Shown here: in pieces, positions 23,997 to 31,459 of the stretch
Layout of the letters: each line of letters begins with the position of its first letter
Position numbering within the stretch: position 1 is the first letter of the stretch
Assembly: GCF_002786295.1 (NCBI RefSeq)
Contig: NZ_PGTC01000009.1
Span: 372,001-436,000, forward strand
Length of the DNA stretch: 64,000 nucleotides
Direction: 5' to 3'
DNA from: Pseudooceanicola marinus
GTDB taxonomy: Bacteria > Pseudomonadota > Alphaproteobacteria > Rhodobacterales > Rhodobacteraceae
Notes under the pieces: model-generated
What the model saw: the letters and a program-made list of their open reading frames with translations, nothing else
What the model was told of the DNA's origin: nothing
The model's database searches: none
Made by a program: the position numbers and the translations under genes

Positions 23997-25235
23997 TCAG
24001 GCGTCTGAGAGCGTGGCGCTGTCGGCCGGCGTGGTGCCGAGCGCCTCTTCCGCGTTCTCCGTGGGCTTCAGTTTGCGATCGGCGGCCCCGTCAACGGGGG
24101 CTGTGCTGTGGACAACGGCCCGGGCGGGCAGTGCCTCGATGTCTGTGGGGGCCTCGGGCCGGCGGGCGGGCGCCGGATGCGGCGCGCGGGCCTCCTCGGT
24201 GGTCTCCCCGGCGGGCGCCGGGTCTGCCTGGGGCAGGGGCGCTGCAACGGCGGTCGTCTCGGGCGCTGCCTCGGCGGTTGGGACCTCCGCAGGCGCGGCG
24301 TCGGCCGCATCCTCCGCGGCGGCGCGTTCGGCATCGGCGGCGGCCTCTGCTTCTGCTGCGGCGGCATCGGCGGCGGCCTGGGCCGCCTCCATTTCCGCGT
24401 CGCGGGCATCCTGCAGCATGGCCAGCTGTTCGCCCGACGTCTTGGTGCCGCTCACGGCGCCCACGTCCTCGGCGATCAGGGCGCTGCATTCCTCGTATTT
24501 CTCCGGCGGCATCAGCTGCGTCAGCAGTTCGTAGGTTGCCAGGTACAGCATCTGTCGCAGCGCCATGTTCAGCGCCTCGCGGCGCTGCACGCCCGCGTCC
24601 ATGTTGACCAGGGTGGTGCCGAAGAAGCGGTGCGTGAAGGCGCCCGTCTCATCCGAGAAGATCTGCTTCTGCAGGGGGATGTTGGCGACGACCTGGCCGT
24701 TGGCGGCATTGGTCACCGCCAGGTCCATGCCGACCAGAATCCGGTTCTGCCGATACTGCGGCCCGACCCCGCGCACGCCCAGCGACATGCCGCCCCCAGG
24801 AATGAAATCCAGGGTGTTGACGCTGCCGCTGATGAACAGGTTCACCGGCATCTGCCCCTTGATGTCGCGCAGACCCCAGCGGGCCTCGGTCTGGGGGATG
24901 CCCATGGAACGGCGGTTAACGATCGTCACACCGGACTTGAACAGGGCCGATTGCACGATGTCGGCCGCGCCTTGGCTGACGTATTTCCCGGCACCGCCGT
25001 CGTTGTAGCTTTCGCGCCCGGTCAGATCGGGGATCGGCCCGACGCTGAAGGCCAGCTTGTTGGAAATCCGGTTGTCCAGGCAATGCAGGGCCTGGTCGAT
25101 CGGTGTAACGACATCCTCGATCGGGGGGCCTTCAAGCAGGTCCAGGTTCTTGCTGGGCGGGGTACAGGCGGCCAGGGCCACCAGGGCCGCCGCGCCCGCG
25201 AGTTTCGAGAAGGGCAGGGCGGTCACCGTCAGCAC
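23997..25235 (-). CDS. hfaB: CsgG/HfaB-type outer-membrane secretion lipoprotein
   Basis: A 412-residue lipoprotein starting at a GTG; the lipobox LAAC puts the lipidated Cys at residue 24. Residues about 30-260 read as a CsgG-family domain close to HfaB: DNRISNKLAFSVGPIPDLTGRESYNDGGAGKYVSQGAADIVQSALFKSGVTIVNRR in pieces, then GPQYRQNRILVGMDLAVTNAANGQVVANIPLQKQIFSDE. CsgG forms the nonameric curli export pore; HfaB is required for holdfast-anchor proteins. Beyond about residue 275 there is an unusual 135-residue tail: an Ala/Glu-rich predicted coiled coil followed by Ala/Pro/Glu-rich disorder. The gene overlaps the upstream HfaA/CsgF-like gene by 7 bp. Confidence 0.85.
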   Translation of the reverse strand: MLTVTALPFSKLAGAAALVALAACTPPSKNLDLLEGPPIEDVVTPIDQALHCLDNRISNKLAFSVGPIPDLTGRESYNDGGAGKYVSQGAADIVQSALFKSGVTIVNRRSMGIPQTEARWGLRDIKGQMPVNLFISGSVNTLDFIPGGGMSLGVRGVGPQYRQNRILVGMDLAVTNAANGQVVANIPLQKQIFSDETGAFTHRFFGTTLVNMDAGVQRREALNMALRQMLYLATYELLTQLMPPEKYEECSALIAEDVGAVSGTKTSGEQLAMLQDARDAEMEAAQAAADAAAAEAEAAADAERAAAEDAADAAPAEVPTAEAAPETTAVAAPLPQADPAPAGETTEEARAPHPAPARRPEAPTDIEALPARAVVHSTAPVDGAADRKLKPTENAEEALGTTPADSATLSDA

Positions 25236-25717
25236 CCCGATGCACCACCAACGGAGGAATTCCCGCTGGAGATGTCGAAACCGCTGGAGCTTCCGACGTT
25301 AATGCTGCCGTTCTGGCAGCCCTGGGAGGAGGACGAGTTGTTGATATCGACGGAGTTGTTGCTGCCGTCAACATTTACCTCTGTCGTGGAATTGTTCACC
25401 GATCCCACCGTGTAGGATTCGTTTCCGGAATTCTCCCCTGTCCGATAATCAATATCGGCGCTGCTACCGTCGCCGACGTAGACGTCGCCGACGGAGCGAT
25501 CATAGACCGTAGTGTTATTGTAGATGTCCGCACCGAAAGTCTCGTAATAGCCGGACTCGGCACGCTTGATCAGGTCCGCCTGGCTGGTGTTCGCCAGGTT
25601 GCTGTTGGGCGAAGAGAAATTGTAGGAGCCAGTCCACGAGGATCCGGGGCTGGACTGCGCCAGAGCGATCTGCGGAATGCTCAGCAGCGCGAGGGAAATG
25701 GCGTAGGAGAGACGCAT
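25229..25717 (-). CDS. HfaA/CsgF-like secreted protein with Asn/Ser-rich C-terminus
   Basis: A 162-residue protein with signal peptide MRLSYAISLALLSIPQIALAQ (cleavage near residue 20). The mature start, GSYNFSSPNSNLANTSQADLIKRAESGYY, has the Asn/Pro/Phe layout of the CsgF N-terminus (FxFxNPNF..NP.N) that plugs the CsgG pore, and also of HfaA. From about residue 80 it becomes Asn/Ser/Val/Gly-rich with strand-turn repeats (EVNVDGSNNSVDINNSS) like a curlin. Two Cys occur near the end (SQGCQNG and the C-terminal Cys). It precedes and overlaps the CsgG/HfaB-type gene, as hfaA precedes hfaB in Caulobacter. The CCGGAG ribosome site supports the start. Confidence 0.7.
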   Translation of the reverse strand: MRLSYAISLALLSIPQIALAQSSPGSSWTGSYNFSSPNSNLANTSQADLIKRAESGYYETFGADIYNNTTVYDRSVGDVYVGDGSSADIDYRTGENSGNESYTVGSVNNSTTEVNVDGSNNSVDINNSSSSQGCQNGSINVGSSSGFDISSGNSSVGGASGC

Positions 25718-25771
25718 GGAAAACTCCGGAATTGAAAGGTCACTCGTTGAACTGCGCGTCAGTTGGGCGGA

Positions 25772-26245
25772 TCAATCCGTGCCGGATGTCTCGTCGCCGT
25801 CCGTGGCGCCCGTGCCACCGTTGCCGGCGGAAGACGACTGATCCCCGGCGGAGGCGCTGGCGGAGGCGCCGCCCGGGCCTGCACTTGCGGTGCTGGTTTC
25901 ACCGGTCCCGGTGTCGGACGCGCTGGCCTGGGAACCACCAGCGTTGGCGCTGGCATTGCTTTGCTGCGTGTCGCCGGGACCCTGGGGGTCGGGATCTTGC
26001 GGATCAGGGTCCTGCGGGTCCGGGTCTTGCGGGCCAGGGCCTTTCGGGTCATCTTCGGTGCCTTCGATCCGCACTGCGCTGGCCCCTGCCACCTCGCAGG
26101 TGTCGCCCGCGATGAGGGGCTCCGCCAGGATCGGAGTCCCGGATTTGGTATAGATCACGGCTTGCGCGCGTTCGTCGCAAGACATGCCTTTGGGTGCGCA
26201 GGCAGCCAGGGACAACCCGGCTCCCACCAGAAACAGGACTCTCAT
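25772..26245 (-). CDS. Small lipoprotein with Pro-Asp repeats, first gene of the adhesin locus
   Basis: A 157-residue protein starting at the ATG at 26245 after TTGGGGGAAT. The signal MRVLFLVGAGLSLAAC ends in a lipobox with Cys16. A short folded-looking part follows (SCDERAQAVIYTKSGTPILAEPLIAGDTCEVAG, two more Cys). Then comes a PQDPD repeat and a long Ser/Ala/Gly/Thr/Asn-rich tail of about 75 residues that should be disordered or surface-extended. No family recognised. It lies 54 bp upstream of the HfaA-like gene and is likely cotranscribed. It could anchor or gate the export system, in the place curli systems use CsgE; that is speculation. Confidence 0.7.
   Translation of the reverse strand: MRVLFLVGAGLSLAACAPKGMSCDERAQAVIYTKSGTPILAEPLIAGDTCEVAGASAVRIEGTEDDPKGPGPQDPDPQDPDPQDPDPQGPGDTQQSNASANAGGSQASASDTGTGETSTASAGPGGASASASAGDQSSSAGNGGTGATDGDETSGTD
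25985..26041 (-). repeat. 15-bp tandem repeats encoding PQDPD
   Basis: Three to four imperfect 15-bp units of the form TCYTGCGGRTCMGGG follow one another inside the lipoprotein gene, giving PQDPD three times and a diverged PQGPG. The length is a multiple of three, so unit number can vary without breaking the frame. Confidence 0.7.
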
Positions 26246-27182
26246 AAATTCCCCCAATTCAATAGTAGACAGGCCGCCTTCCGACGCGCCGCCGATTGGT
26301 CAGAGCTCCGTTCGGCAGATCGTGGAGCCTCACGCCATCTGCGGAATTCATACGCTTGCACGCTGAATTCCAACAACACCCCTAATAAGGGGTATTTGCA
26401 TTTTTCGGCTGTGTGTTATTTGCGCTCTATTCGCCTTCAGGGTGAGTGGTGTGCCGTTAATTGCACCGGGGTCGGGCGCCCGAGAGGCCCCGGGTGAGAA
26501 AGGTTGTCGTATTACGGTTCAGTACGTTTGAATACAGGTATACAGAGATTTCTATGGAAAGCGTCGACGGAAATGACCAGACTTCCGATTTGAAAGCTAC
26601 GCAGGAATTTCGCGTCTAAGTTGTGATAGCTTGAGCGCCCTGTAAGTCGGAGAGAAATCAACGAACGCGGCGCGGGTTGAAAGAATGAATCATCGAAAAG
26701 ATGAGTGGTCTTGTCGGGAATAATCTGCCTGCCTCGTTTAATGGATCCTGGGTTATACTGCCTAGTCATCTTGGTGCTCGGCTCCCGCCTCTCCCGGCTG
26801 TGGCAGGGAATAGGGGCGGGGGACAAGAACAGGCGCCTTCGCCCATGGAAGGCGGCGCGGCGTGTCGGCGGGTGGTTCCCGCGGGGCCGGGACACTGCGA
26901 TGGACCTGCCTCCGAGGGAGAGGGCCCCGGCGATGCCTGCGCGACGGGCAGCAGGCCCCGTGTGTTCAGATCGAAGACGGCGCAGCGGGTCATTTTCACT
27001 TTTCAGGCCATTGCGGGCCGCCCCGGCACGGCCCGCGTCCGCCCAGAGGGACGGCCCCGTCAGCGAGGTGACCCGCCGTCAACACAGTCGGCGCACAAAG
27101 CGATTTCAACTCTCCGTACCACCGCCTAAGCTCCGCGCGGATTTGCCGGTACGACCCGGCGCCGATGGGAAAGGGGCACGTG
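26246..27182. other. 937-base intergenic region, locally AT-rich, with a palindrome
   Basis: No gene is supported here. The left half (about 26340-26790) is clearly richer in A and T than the rest of the window and must hold the promoter of the leftward lipoprotein/adhesin genes. The right half is GC-rich and includes a hairpin (GCGGGCCG 27013-27020 with CGGCCCGC 27029-27036) shortly before the rightward oxidase gene. Open frames here have unconvincing, Arg-rich products. Confidence 0.5.
26378..26393. promoter_or_regulatory. Palindrome upstream of the adhesin locus, candidate operator
   Basis: ACCCCTAATAAGGGGT is an inverted repeat with 6-bp arms and a 4-bp spacer, lying about 130 bp upstream of the lipoprotein start in AT-rich DNA. 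A half-site ACCCCTTTGG occurs at 23141-23150, upstream of the LuxR-type gene. These could be sites of that regulator, but the evidence is only positional. Confidence 0.3.
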
Positions 27183-28493
27183 ATGGACATCCTGACGATC
27201 AATGACCGGCCGGGGCAGTATCCCGCCAGCTGGTATGCCGCCACGGCCGAGGCGCCGGGCCCCTTCCCTCCGGCGGAGGGGGAGATCCGCGCCGAGGTCT
27301 GTGTCGTCGGCGGTGGCTTCTCCGGTCTCTCGGCGGCGCTGCACCTGGCCCGCCAAGGCCTTTCGGTGGTCCTGATAGAGGCCAACCGCCTGGGCGGCGG
27401 CGCCTCGGGACGCAATGGCGGACAGGTCGGCACTGGCCAGCGCGTCGAGCAGCCGGAACTGGAAAACCTGGTGGGGGAGGACCGGGCGCGCGGGCTCTGG
27501 CAGCTTGGCCTCGACTCCGTTGATCTGGTGCGCGACCTGATCGCCGAAAGCGGCGAGGACTGCCAGCTGGCCCCCGGTATCCTGCATGCCGACCACCGCG
27601 CCCGCTATACCCCCCATACGCGCGCTTTCGTCGATCATCTGCGCGACCGCTACGATTACGACAAGATCCGCTTTCTCGACCGTGAGGCGGTGCAGGGGCA
27701 GGTCGGCTCGCCCGGCTATGTCTCGGGCGCGCTGGACATGGGGGGCTTCCACGTCCACCCGCTGCGCTATGCCTTCGCCCTGGCGCGACTGGCGCAGGCG
27801 GCGGGCGTCACCCTGTACGAAGGGTCACGCATGACCGGGCTGACCCCCGGCACGGGCGGTCGGCCCGCCCGCGTCACGACCGACCACGCCACGATCACCG
27901 CCGATCACGTGATCCTCGGCCTCAACGGCTATCACAACAACATCGCCGCGCCGCTGGCCCAGCGGGTCATGCCGATCAACAACTTCATCGCCGTCACCGA
28001 ACCCCTGGGGGAGGCGGCCGCGAAGGCGCTGATCGCCAACAACCACGCGGTGGCCGACAGCCGTTTCGTCATCAACTACTTCCGCCTGTCGCCTGATCGC
28101 CGCATGGTCTTCGGCGGGGGCGAAAGCTATGGCTACCGCTTCCCCGCCGACATCGCCGCCAAGGTGCGTGGCCCGATGTTGCAGGTCTTTCCGCAACTGA
28201 AGGAGGCGCGCATCGACTACGCCTGGGGCGGCACCCTGGGCATCACCATGTCGCGCCTGCCGCATTTCGACCGGCTGGGCCAGAACGTCCTGTCGGTGGC
28301 GGGCTTTTCGGGGCATGGGGTGGCGATGGCGACGCTTGCGGGCCGCATGGCGGCGCAGGCCGTGGCGGGGCAGGCGGGGCAGTTCGACCTGATGGCGGGT
28401 CTGCCCACGGCACCCTTCCCGGGTGGCAAACGCCTGCGCTCGCCACTCTTGGCGCTGGCGATGTTGTGGTACGCGATGCGCGACCGGCTGTGA
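27183..28493 (+). CDS. FAD-dependent oxidoreductase, gamma-glutamylputrescine oxidase (PuuB) type
   Basis: A 436-residue DAO-family enzyme; the ATG at 27183 is preceded by AAAGGGG. Seen: an N-terminal ASWYAATA segment typical of PuuB, the FAD-binding VCVVGGGFSGLSAALHLARQGLSVVLIE motif in pieces, GASGRNGGQVG, and a C-terminal WGGTLGITMSRLPHF and VLSVAGFSGHGVAMATLAG. PuuB oxidises gamma-glutamylputrescine; relatives act on other secondary amines. It precedes an agmatinase-type gene by 52 bp, which supports a role in polyamine or agmatine breakdown. Confidence 0.85.
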   Translation: MDILTINDRPGQYPASWYAATAEAPGPFPPAEGEIRAEVCVVGGGFSGLSAALHLARQGLSVVLIEANRLGGGASGRNGGQVGTGQRVEQPELENLVGEDRARGLWQLGLDSVDLVRDLIAESGEDCQLAPGILHADHRARYTPHTRAFVDHLRDRYDYDKIRFLDREAVQGQVGSPGYVSGALDMGGFHVHPLRYAFALARLAQAAGVTLYEGSRMTGLTPGTGGRPARVTTDHATITADHVILGLNGYHNNIAAPLAQRVMPINNFIAVTEPLGEAAAKALIANNHAVADSRFVINYFRLSPDRRMVFGGGESYGYRFPADIAAKVRGPMLQVFPQLKEARIDYAWGGTLGITMSRLPHFDRLGQNVLSVAGFSGHGVAMATLAGRMAAQAVAGQAGQFDLMAGLPTAPFPGGKRLRSPLLALAMLWYAMRDRL

Positions 28494-28545
28494 CCGCTTG
28501 CACCCCCTGTGCGCCCGCGAAAGGGTGGGCGGTAAAGGGAGTGCG

Positions 28546-29490
28546 ATGATGACCGACTACAACCAGCCGCTTGGCGGCAACGAGATGCCCCGCTTCGGCG
28601 GCCCGGCCACGATGATGCGCCTGCCCGCGGCGGACACGGCGGCGGGGCTGGATGCAGCCTTTGTCGGCATCCCGATGGACATCGGGACCTCCAACCGGCC
28701 CGGCACCCGCCTGGGCCCGCGCCAGATCCGCGACGAAAGCCGGATGCTGCGCCCCTACAACATGGCCACCGGTGCCGCCCCGTTCGAGCGGATGCAGGTG
28801 GCTGACCTCGGCGATGTGCCGATCAACACCTTCGATCTGAAGAAGTCGGTCAAGATCATCGCCAGCCATTACGCCGATATCCTGTCGCACGGCTGCACGC
28901 CCTTGACGCTGGGGGGCGATCACACCCTGACTTGGCCGATCCTGCGCGCCACGCGCGATCGCCACGGCCCCGTCGCCCTGATCCACGTCGATGCCCATGC
29001 CGACATCAATGACGAGATGTTCGGCGAGAAGGTCGCCCATGGCTGCCCCTTCCGCCGCGCCTGGGAGGAGGGCTGCCTGCAGGACGACAAGGTGTTCCAG
29101 ATCGGGCTGCGCGGCACCGGCTATGCGCCGGAAGACTTCAATTGGGGCCGCGACCGCGGCTGGCGCGTGGTGCAGGCGGAGGCGTGCTGGTGGAAATCCC
29201 TCACGCCGCTTATGGCGGAGGTGCGCGAGGTCATCGGCGACACGCCCTGCTACCTCTCCTTCGACATCGACAGCCTGGACCCGGCCTTTGCCCCCGGCAC
29301 GGGGACGGTGGAGCCCGGCGGGCTGACCACCTGGCAGGCGCTGGAGATCGTGCGCGGCTGCGCCGGTCTGACCCTTGTGGGCGCTGATCTGGTCGAGGTC
29401 TCGCCGCCCTATGATCCGTCCGGCAATACCGCCCTGATCGGGGCCAACCTGCTCTATGAAATGCTCTGCGTTCTGCCTGACAAGGCGTGA
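28546..29490 (+). CDS. Ureohydrolase, agmatinase/guanidinobutyrase type
   Basis: A 314-residue arginase-fold enzyme. All binuclear Mn motifs are present: LGGDHTLTW, HVDAHADIND and SFDIDSLDPAFAPGTGTVEPGG in pieces. The opening FGGPATMMRLP, FVGIPMDIGTSNRPGTRLGPRQIR is typical of agmatinase (SpeB) and guanidinobutyrase. Agmatinase would make putrescine and urea from agmatine, feeding both the oxidase before it and the spermidine pathway at 32.6-35 kb. The start at 28546 follows TAAAGGGAG. Exact guanidino substrate not resolvable by eye. Confidence 0.9.
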   Translation: MMTDYNQPLGGNEMPRFGGPATMMRLPAADTAAGLDAAFVGIPMDIGTSNRPGTRLGPRQIRDESRMLRPYNMATGAAPFERMQVADLGDVPINTFDLKKSVKIIASHYADILSHGCTPLTLGGDHTLTWPILRATRDRHGPVALIHVDAHADINDEMFGEKVAHGCPFRRAWEEGCLQDDKVFQIGLRGTGYAPEDFNWGRDRGWRVVQAEACWWKSLTPLMAEVREVIGDTPCYLSFDIDSLDPAFAPGTGTVEPGGLTTWQALEIVRGCAGLTLVGADLVEVSPPYDPSGNTALIGANLLYEMLCVLPDKA

Positions 29491-29556
29491 CCGCCGGGGC
29501 GGATCGCCCCGCCAGTTCGGCTTGCGGTGGTCCCCGCGCCGGTGCATCTTCGCCCC

Positions 29557-29940
29557 ATGGCAGAGCCTTCCGACACCCCCGACAGCGCCCCGCGCCTTCG
29601 CATTCGCCTGTCTTACGGCGATGGTCAGGTGATGGGTCCCGGCAAGGCCGAGCTGATGGAGGGCATCGCCCGCACCGGCTCCATCTCCGCTGCGGGGCGC
29701 GCCATGGGGATGAGCTACAAGCGCGCCTGGCAGCTGGTCGATACGATGAATTCCATGTTTGCAAACCCGCTGGTGTCTTCTTCCCGGGGCGGAGCGAAGG
29801 GCGGCGGCGCACATCTGACGGAGGCGGGCGAGGAGGTTCTGGCCGCCTATCGCGCGCTGGAAGAGGCCAGTCGCACCGCTGGCGCCCCGGCGCTGGCGCG
29901 GCTCGCTGCCCTGAGATCCGATATGTCTGACGGAAAATAA
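29557..29940 (+). CDS. modE: Molybdate-responsive regulator, short ModE (HTH only)
   Basis: About 127 residues. The winged HTH of ModE is clear: LMEGIARTGSISAAGRAMGMSYKRAWQLVDTMN in pieces, followed by GGAHLTEAGEEVLAAYR. The C-terminal Mop/TOBE sensor domains of full-length ModE are absent, as in the short ModE-like proteins of several alphaproteobacteria. It lies just before modABC with a Mo-box-like palindrome in between. A GTG ten codons upstream is an alternative start. Confidence 0.88.
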   Translation: MAEPSDTPDSAPRLRIRLSYGDGQVMGPGKAELMEGIARTGSISAAGRAMGMSYKRAWQLVDTMNSMFANPLVSSSRGGAKGGGAHLTEAGEEVLAAYRALEEASRTAGAPALARLAALRSDMSDGK

Positions 29941-29962
29941 CGCTTGGCGCTTTGGGCGATTT

Positions 29963-29986
29963 CGTTATGTTTGCCGAAATATAACG
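29963..29986 (+). promoter_or_regulatory. Mo-box (ModE operator) before modA
   Basis: CGTTATGTT and AATATAACG are inverted half-sites separated by 6 bp, one mismatch between arms. This matches the recalled ModE pattern CGnTATATA-N6-TATATAnCG in architecture and most positions. It ends 11 bases before the modA start codon, so it occupies the place of a ribosome site and any promoter must lie within or upstream of it. Confidence 0.75.
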
Positions 29987-29997
29987 TGGATGTCCCC

Positions 29998-30762
29998 ATG
30001 AAGTCCTTTCGCCCCTTCCTTTTCTCCATTGCTTTCAGCACTCTGGCCTTTCCCGTCGCGGCGCAGGAGGTGACGCTTTTCGCTGCCGCCTCGCTGAAAA
30101 CCGCCATGGACCAGCTCGAACCGGCCTTCGAGAGGGCCACCGGCGCCGACCTGCGCGTCTCCCTCGCCGGCTCCTCGGCGCTGGCCCGGCAGATCCAGCA
30201 GGGGGCGCCGGCGGATGTCTTCATCTCCGCCAACCCCGGCTGGATGGACCAGCTCGAAGCGGACGGGCTGATCACGCCCGAGACACGCAGAGACCTTCTG
30301 GCCAACGAAATCGTGCTTGTGGCCCATGGCGCTGACGCCGCGCCGGTGACGCTGAACGCAGACCTCGATCTGCCCGCGATGCTGGGCGATGCGCCGCTGG
30401 CCATGGCGCTGGTCGATGCGGTGCCGGCCGGCATCTACGGCCGCACCGCCCTGCAATCTCTGGGCCTGTGGGACAGCGTGGCCCCCCATGTGGCCCAGGC
30501 CGATAACGTGCGCGCGGCGCTCGCCCTCGTGGCCCTGGGGGAGGCGCCCCTGGGCGTTGTCTATGCCACCGATGCGGCCGCCGAACCGGATGTGACGGTG
30601 ATCGGCACCTTCCCCGAGGACAGCCACGACCCGATCCTCTATCCCCTTGCCGCCCTTGCAGACAGCACCAATCCGCTGACGGCGGATCTGCTGAATTTCC
30701 TCTCCGGTCCCGAGGCCCGCGCGATCTTCGAAGGGCAGGGGTTCACCTGGGCGTCCGACTGA
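29998..30762 (+). CDS. modA: Molybdate ABC transporter substrate-binding protein
   Basis: A 254-residue periplasmic protein with signal peptide (MKSFRPFLFSIAFSTLAFPVAAQ, cleavage near residue 22). ModA marks: VTLFAAASLKTAMDQLEPAFE, LAGSSALARQIQQGAPADVFISANPGWMD in pieces, ALVDAVPAGIYGRTAL and GVVYATDA. It binds molybdate (or tungstate). The ATG at 29998 lacks a Shine-Dalgarno because the Mo-box is directly upstream. modB follows after 1 bp. Confidence 0.95.
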   Translation: MKSFRPFLFSIAFSTLAFPVAAQEVTLFAAASLKTAMDQLEPAFERATGADLRVSLAGSSALARQIQQGAPADVFISANPGWMDQLEADGLITPETRRDLLANEIVLVAHGADAAPVTLNADLDLPAMLGDAPLAMALVDAVPAGIYGRTALQSLGLWDSVAPHVAQADNVRAALALVALGEAPLGVVYATDAAAEPDVTVIGTFPEDSHDPILYPLAALADSTNPLTADLLNFLSGPEARAIFEGQGFTWASD

Positions 30763-30763
30763 G

Positions 30764-31459
30764 ATGACCGACTGGCTTGGCCCCGAGGAATGGCAGGCGC
30801 TGCGGCTCTCGCTGAAGGTCTCCTTCTGGGCCATGCTGGCGAGCCTGCCCCTGGGCCTCCTGGCCGCCTACGCCCTGTCGCGCTGGCGCTTTCCGGGGCG
30901 ACAGCTGTTGAACCTGCTGATCCATCTGCCGCTGGTGCTGCCGCCCGTGGTCACGGGCTACCTGCTGCTGCTGACGCTGGGGGCCAGAGCGCCTCTGGGC
31001 GAGTTCCTCGGGCAGTTCGGCATCACCTTCGCCTTCCGCTGGACCGGCGCCGCGCTGGCCGCCGGGATCATGGGCTTCCCGCTGATGGTGCGAGCCATCC
31101 GCCTGTCCCTCGACGCCGTCGATCCCAAGCTGGAGGAAGCCGCCTCCACCCTCGGCGCGCGCCCCCTCTCGCGCTTCGTCACCGTGACGCTGCCGCTGAT
31201 CGCGCCGGGTATCCTGGCCGGCGCCGTGCTGTCCTTCGCCAAGGCGATGGGAGAGTTCGGCGCCACCATCACCTTCGTGTCGAACATCCCCGGATCGACC
31301 CAGACCCTGCCCTCGGCCATCTACGCCTTCCTGCAGGTGCCCGGCGGCGAGGCGTCCGCCCTGCGCCTGGTGGCGCTGTCGGTGCTCATCGCCATGGGCG
31401 CGCTGCTGTTGTCGGAACTTCTGGCCCAGCGGGTCGCGAAACGGGTGGCAGGCAAATGA
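30764..31459 (+). CDS. modB: Molybdate ABC transporter permease
   Basis: A 231-residue permease with about five helices. Family marks are LPLVLPPVVTGYLLLLTLG, MGFPLMVRAIRLSLDAVDPKLEEAASTLGARPLSRF (the EAA loop, in pieces) and LPLIAPGILAGAVLSFAKAMGEFGATITF. It forms the channel for molybdate. The stop overlaps the modC start. Confidence 0.95.
   Translation: MTDWLGPEEWQALRLSLKVSFWAMLASLPLGLLAAYALSRWRFPGRQLLNLLIHLPLVLPPVVTGYLLLLTLGARAPLGEFLGQFGITFAFRWTGAALAAGIMGFPLMVRAIRLSLDAVDPKLEEAASTLGARPLSRFVTVTLPLIAPGILAGAVLSFAKAMGEFGATITFVSNIPGSTQTLPSAIYAFLQVPGGEASALRLVALSVLIAMGALLLSELLAQRVAKRVAGK

Noticed and set aside
26512-26895. 127-codon leftward frame in the intergenic region
   Set aside because: No ribosome site, basic unstructured product, spans an AT-rich and a GC-rich part; not convincing as a gene.
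26400-27180. Possible tRNA or small RNA in the AT-rich gap
   Set aside because: No T-arm-like GTTCRA motif or cloverleaf pairing was found by eye; a covariance-model search would be decisive.
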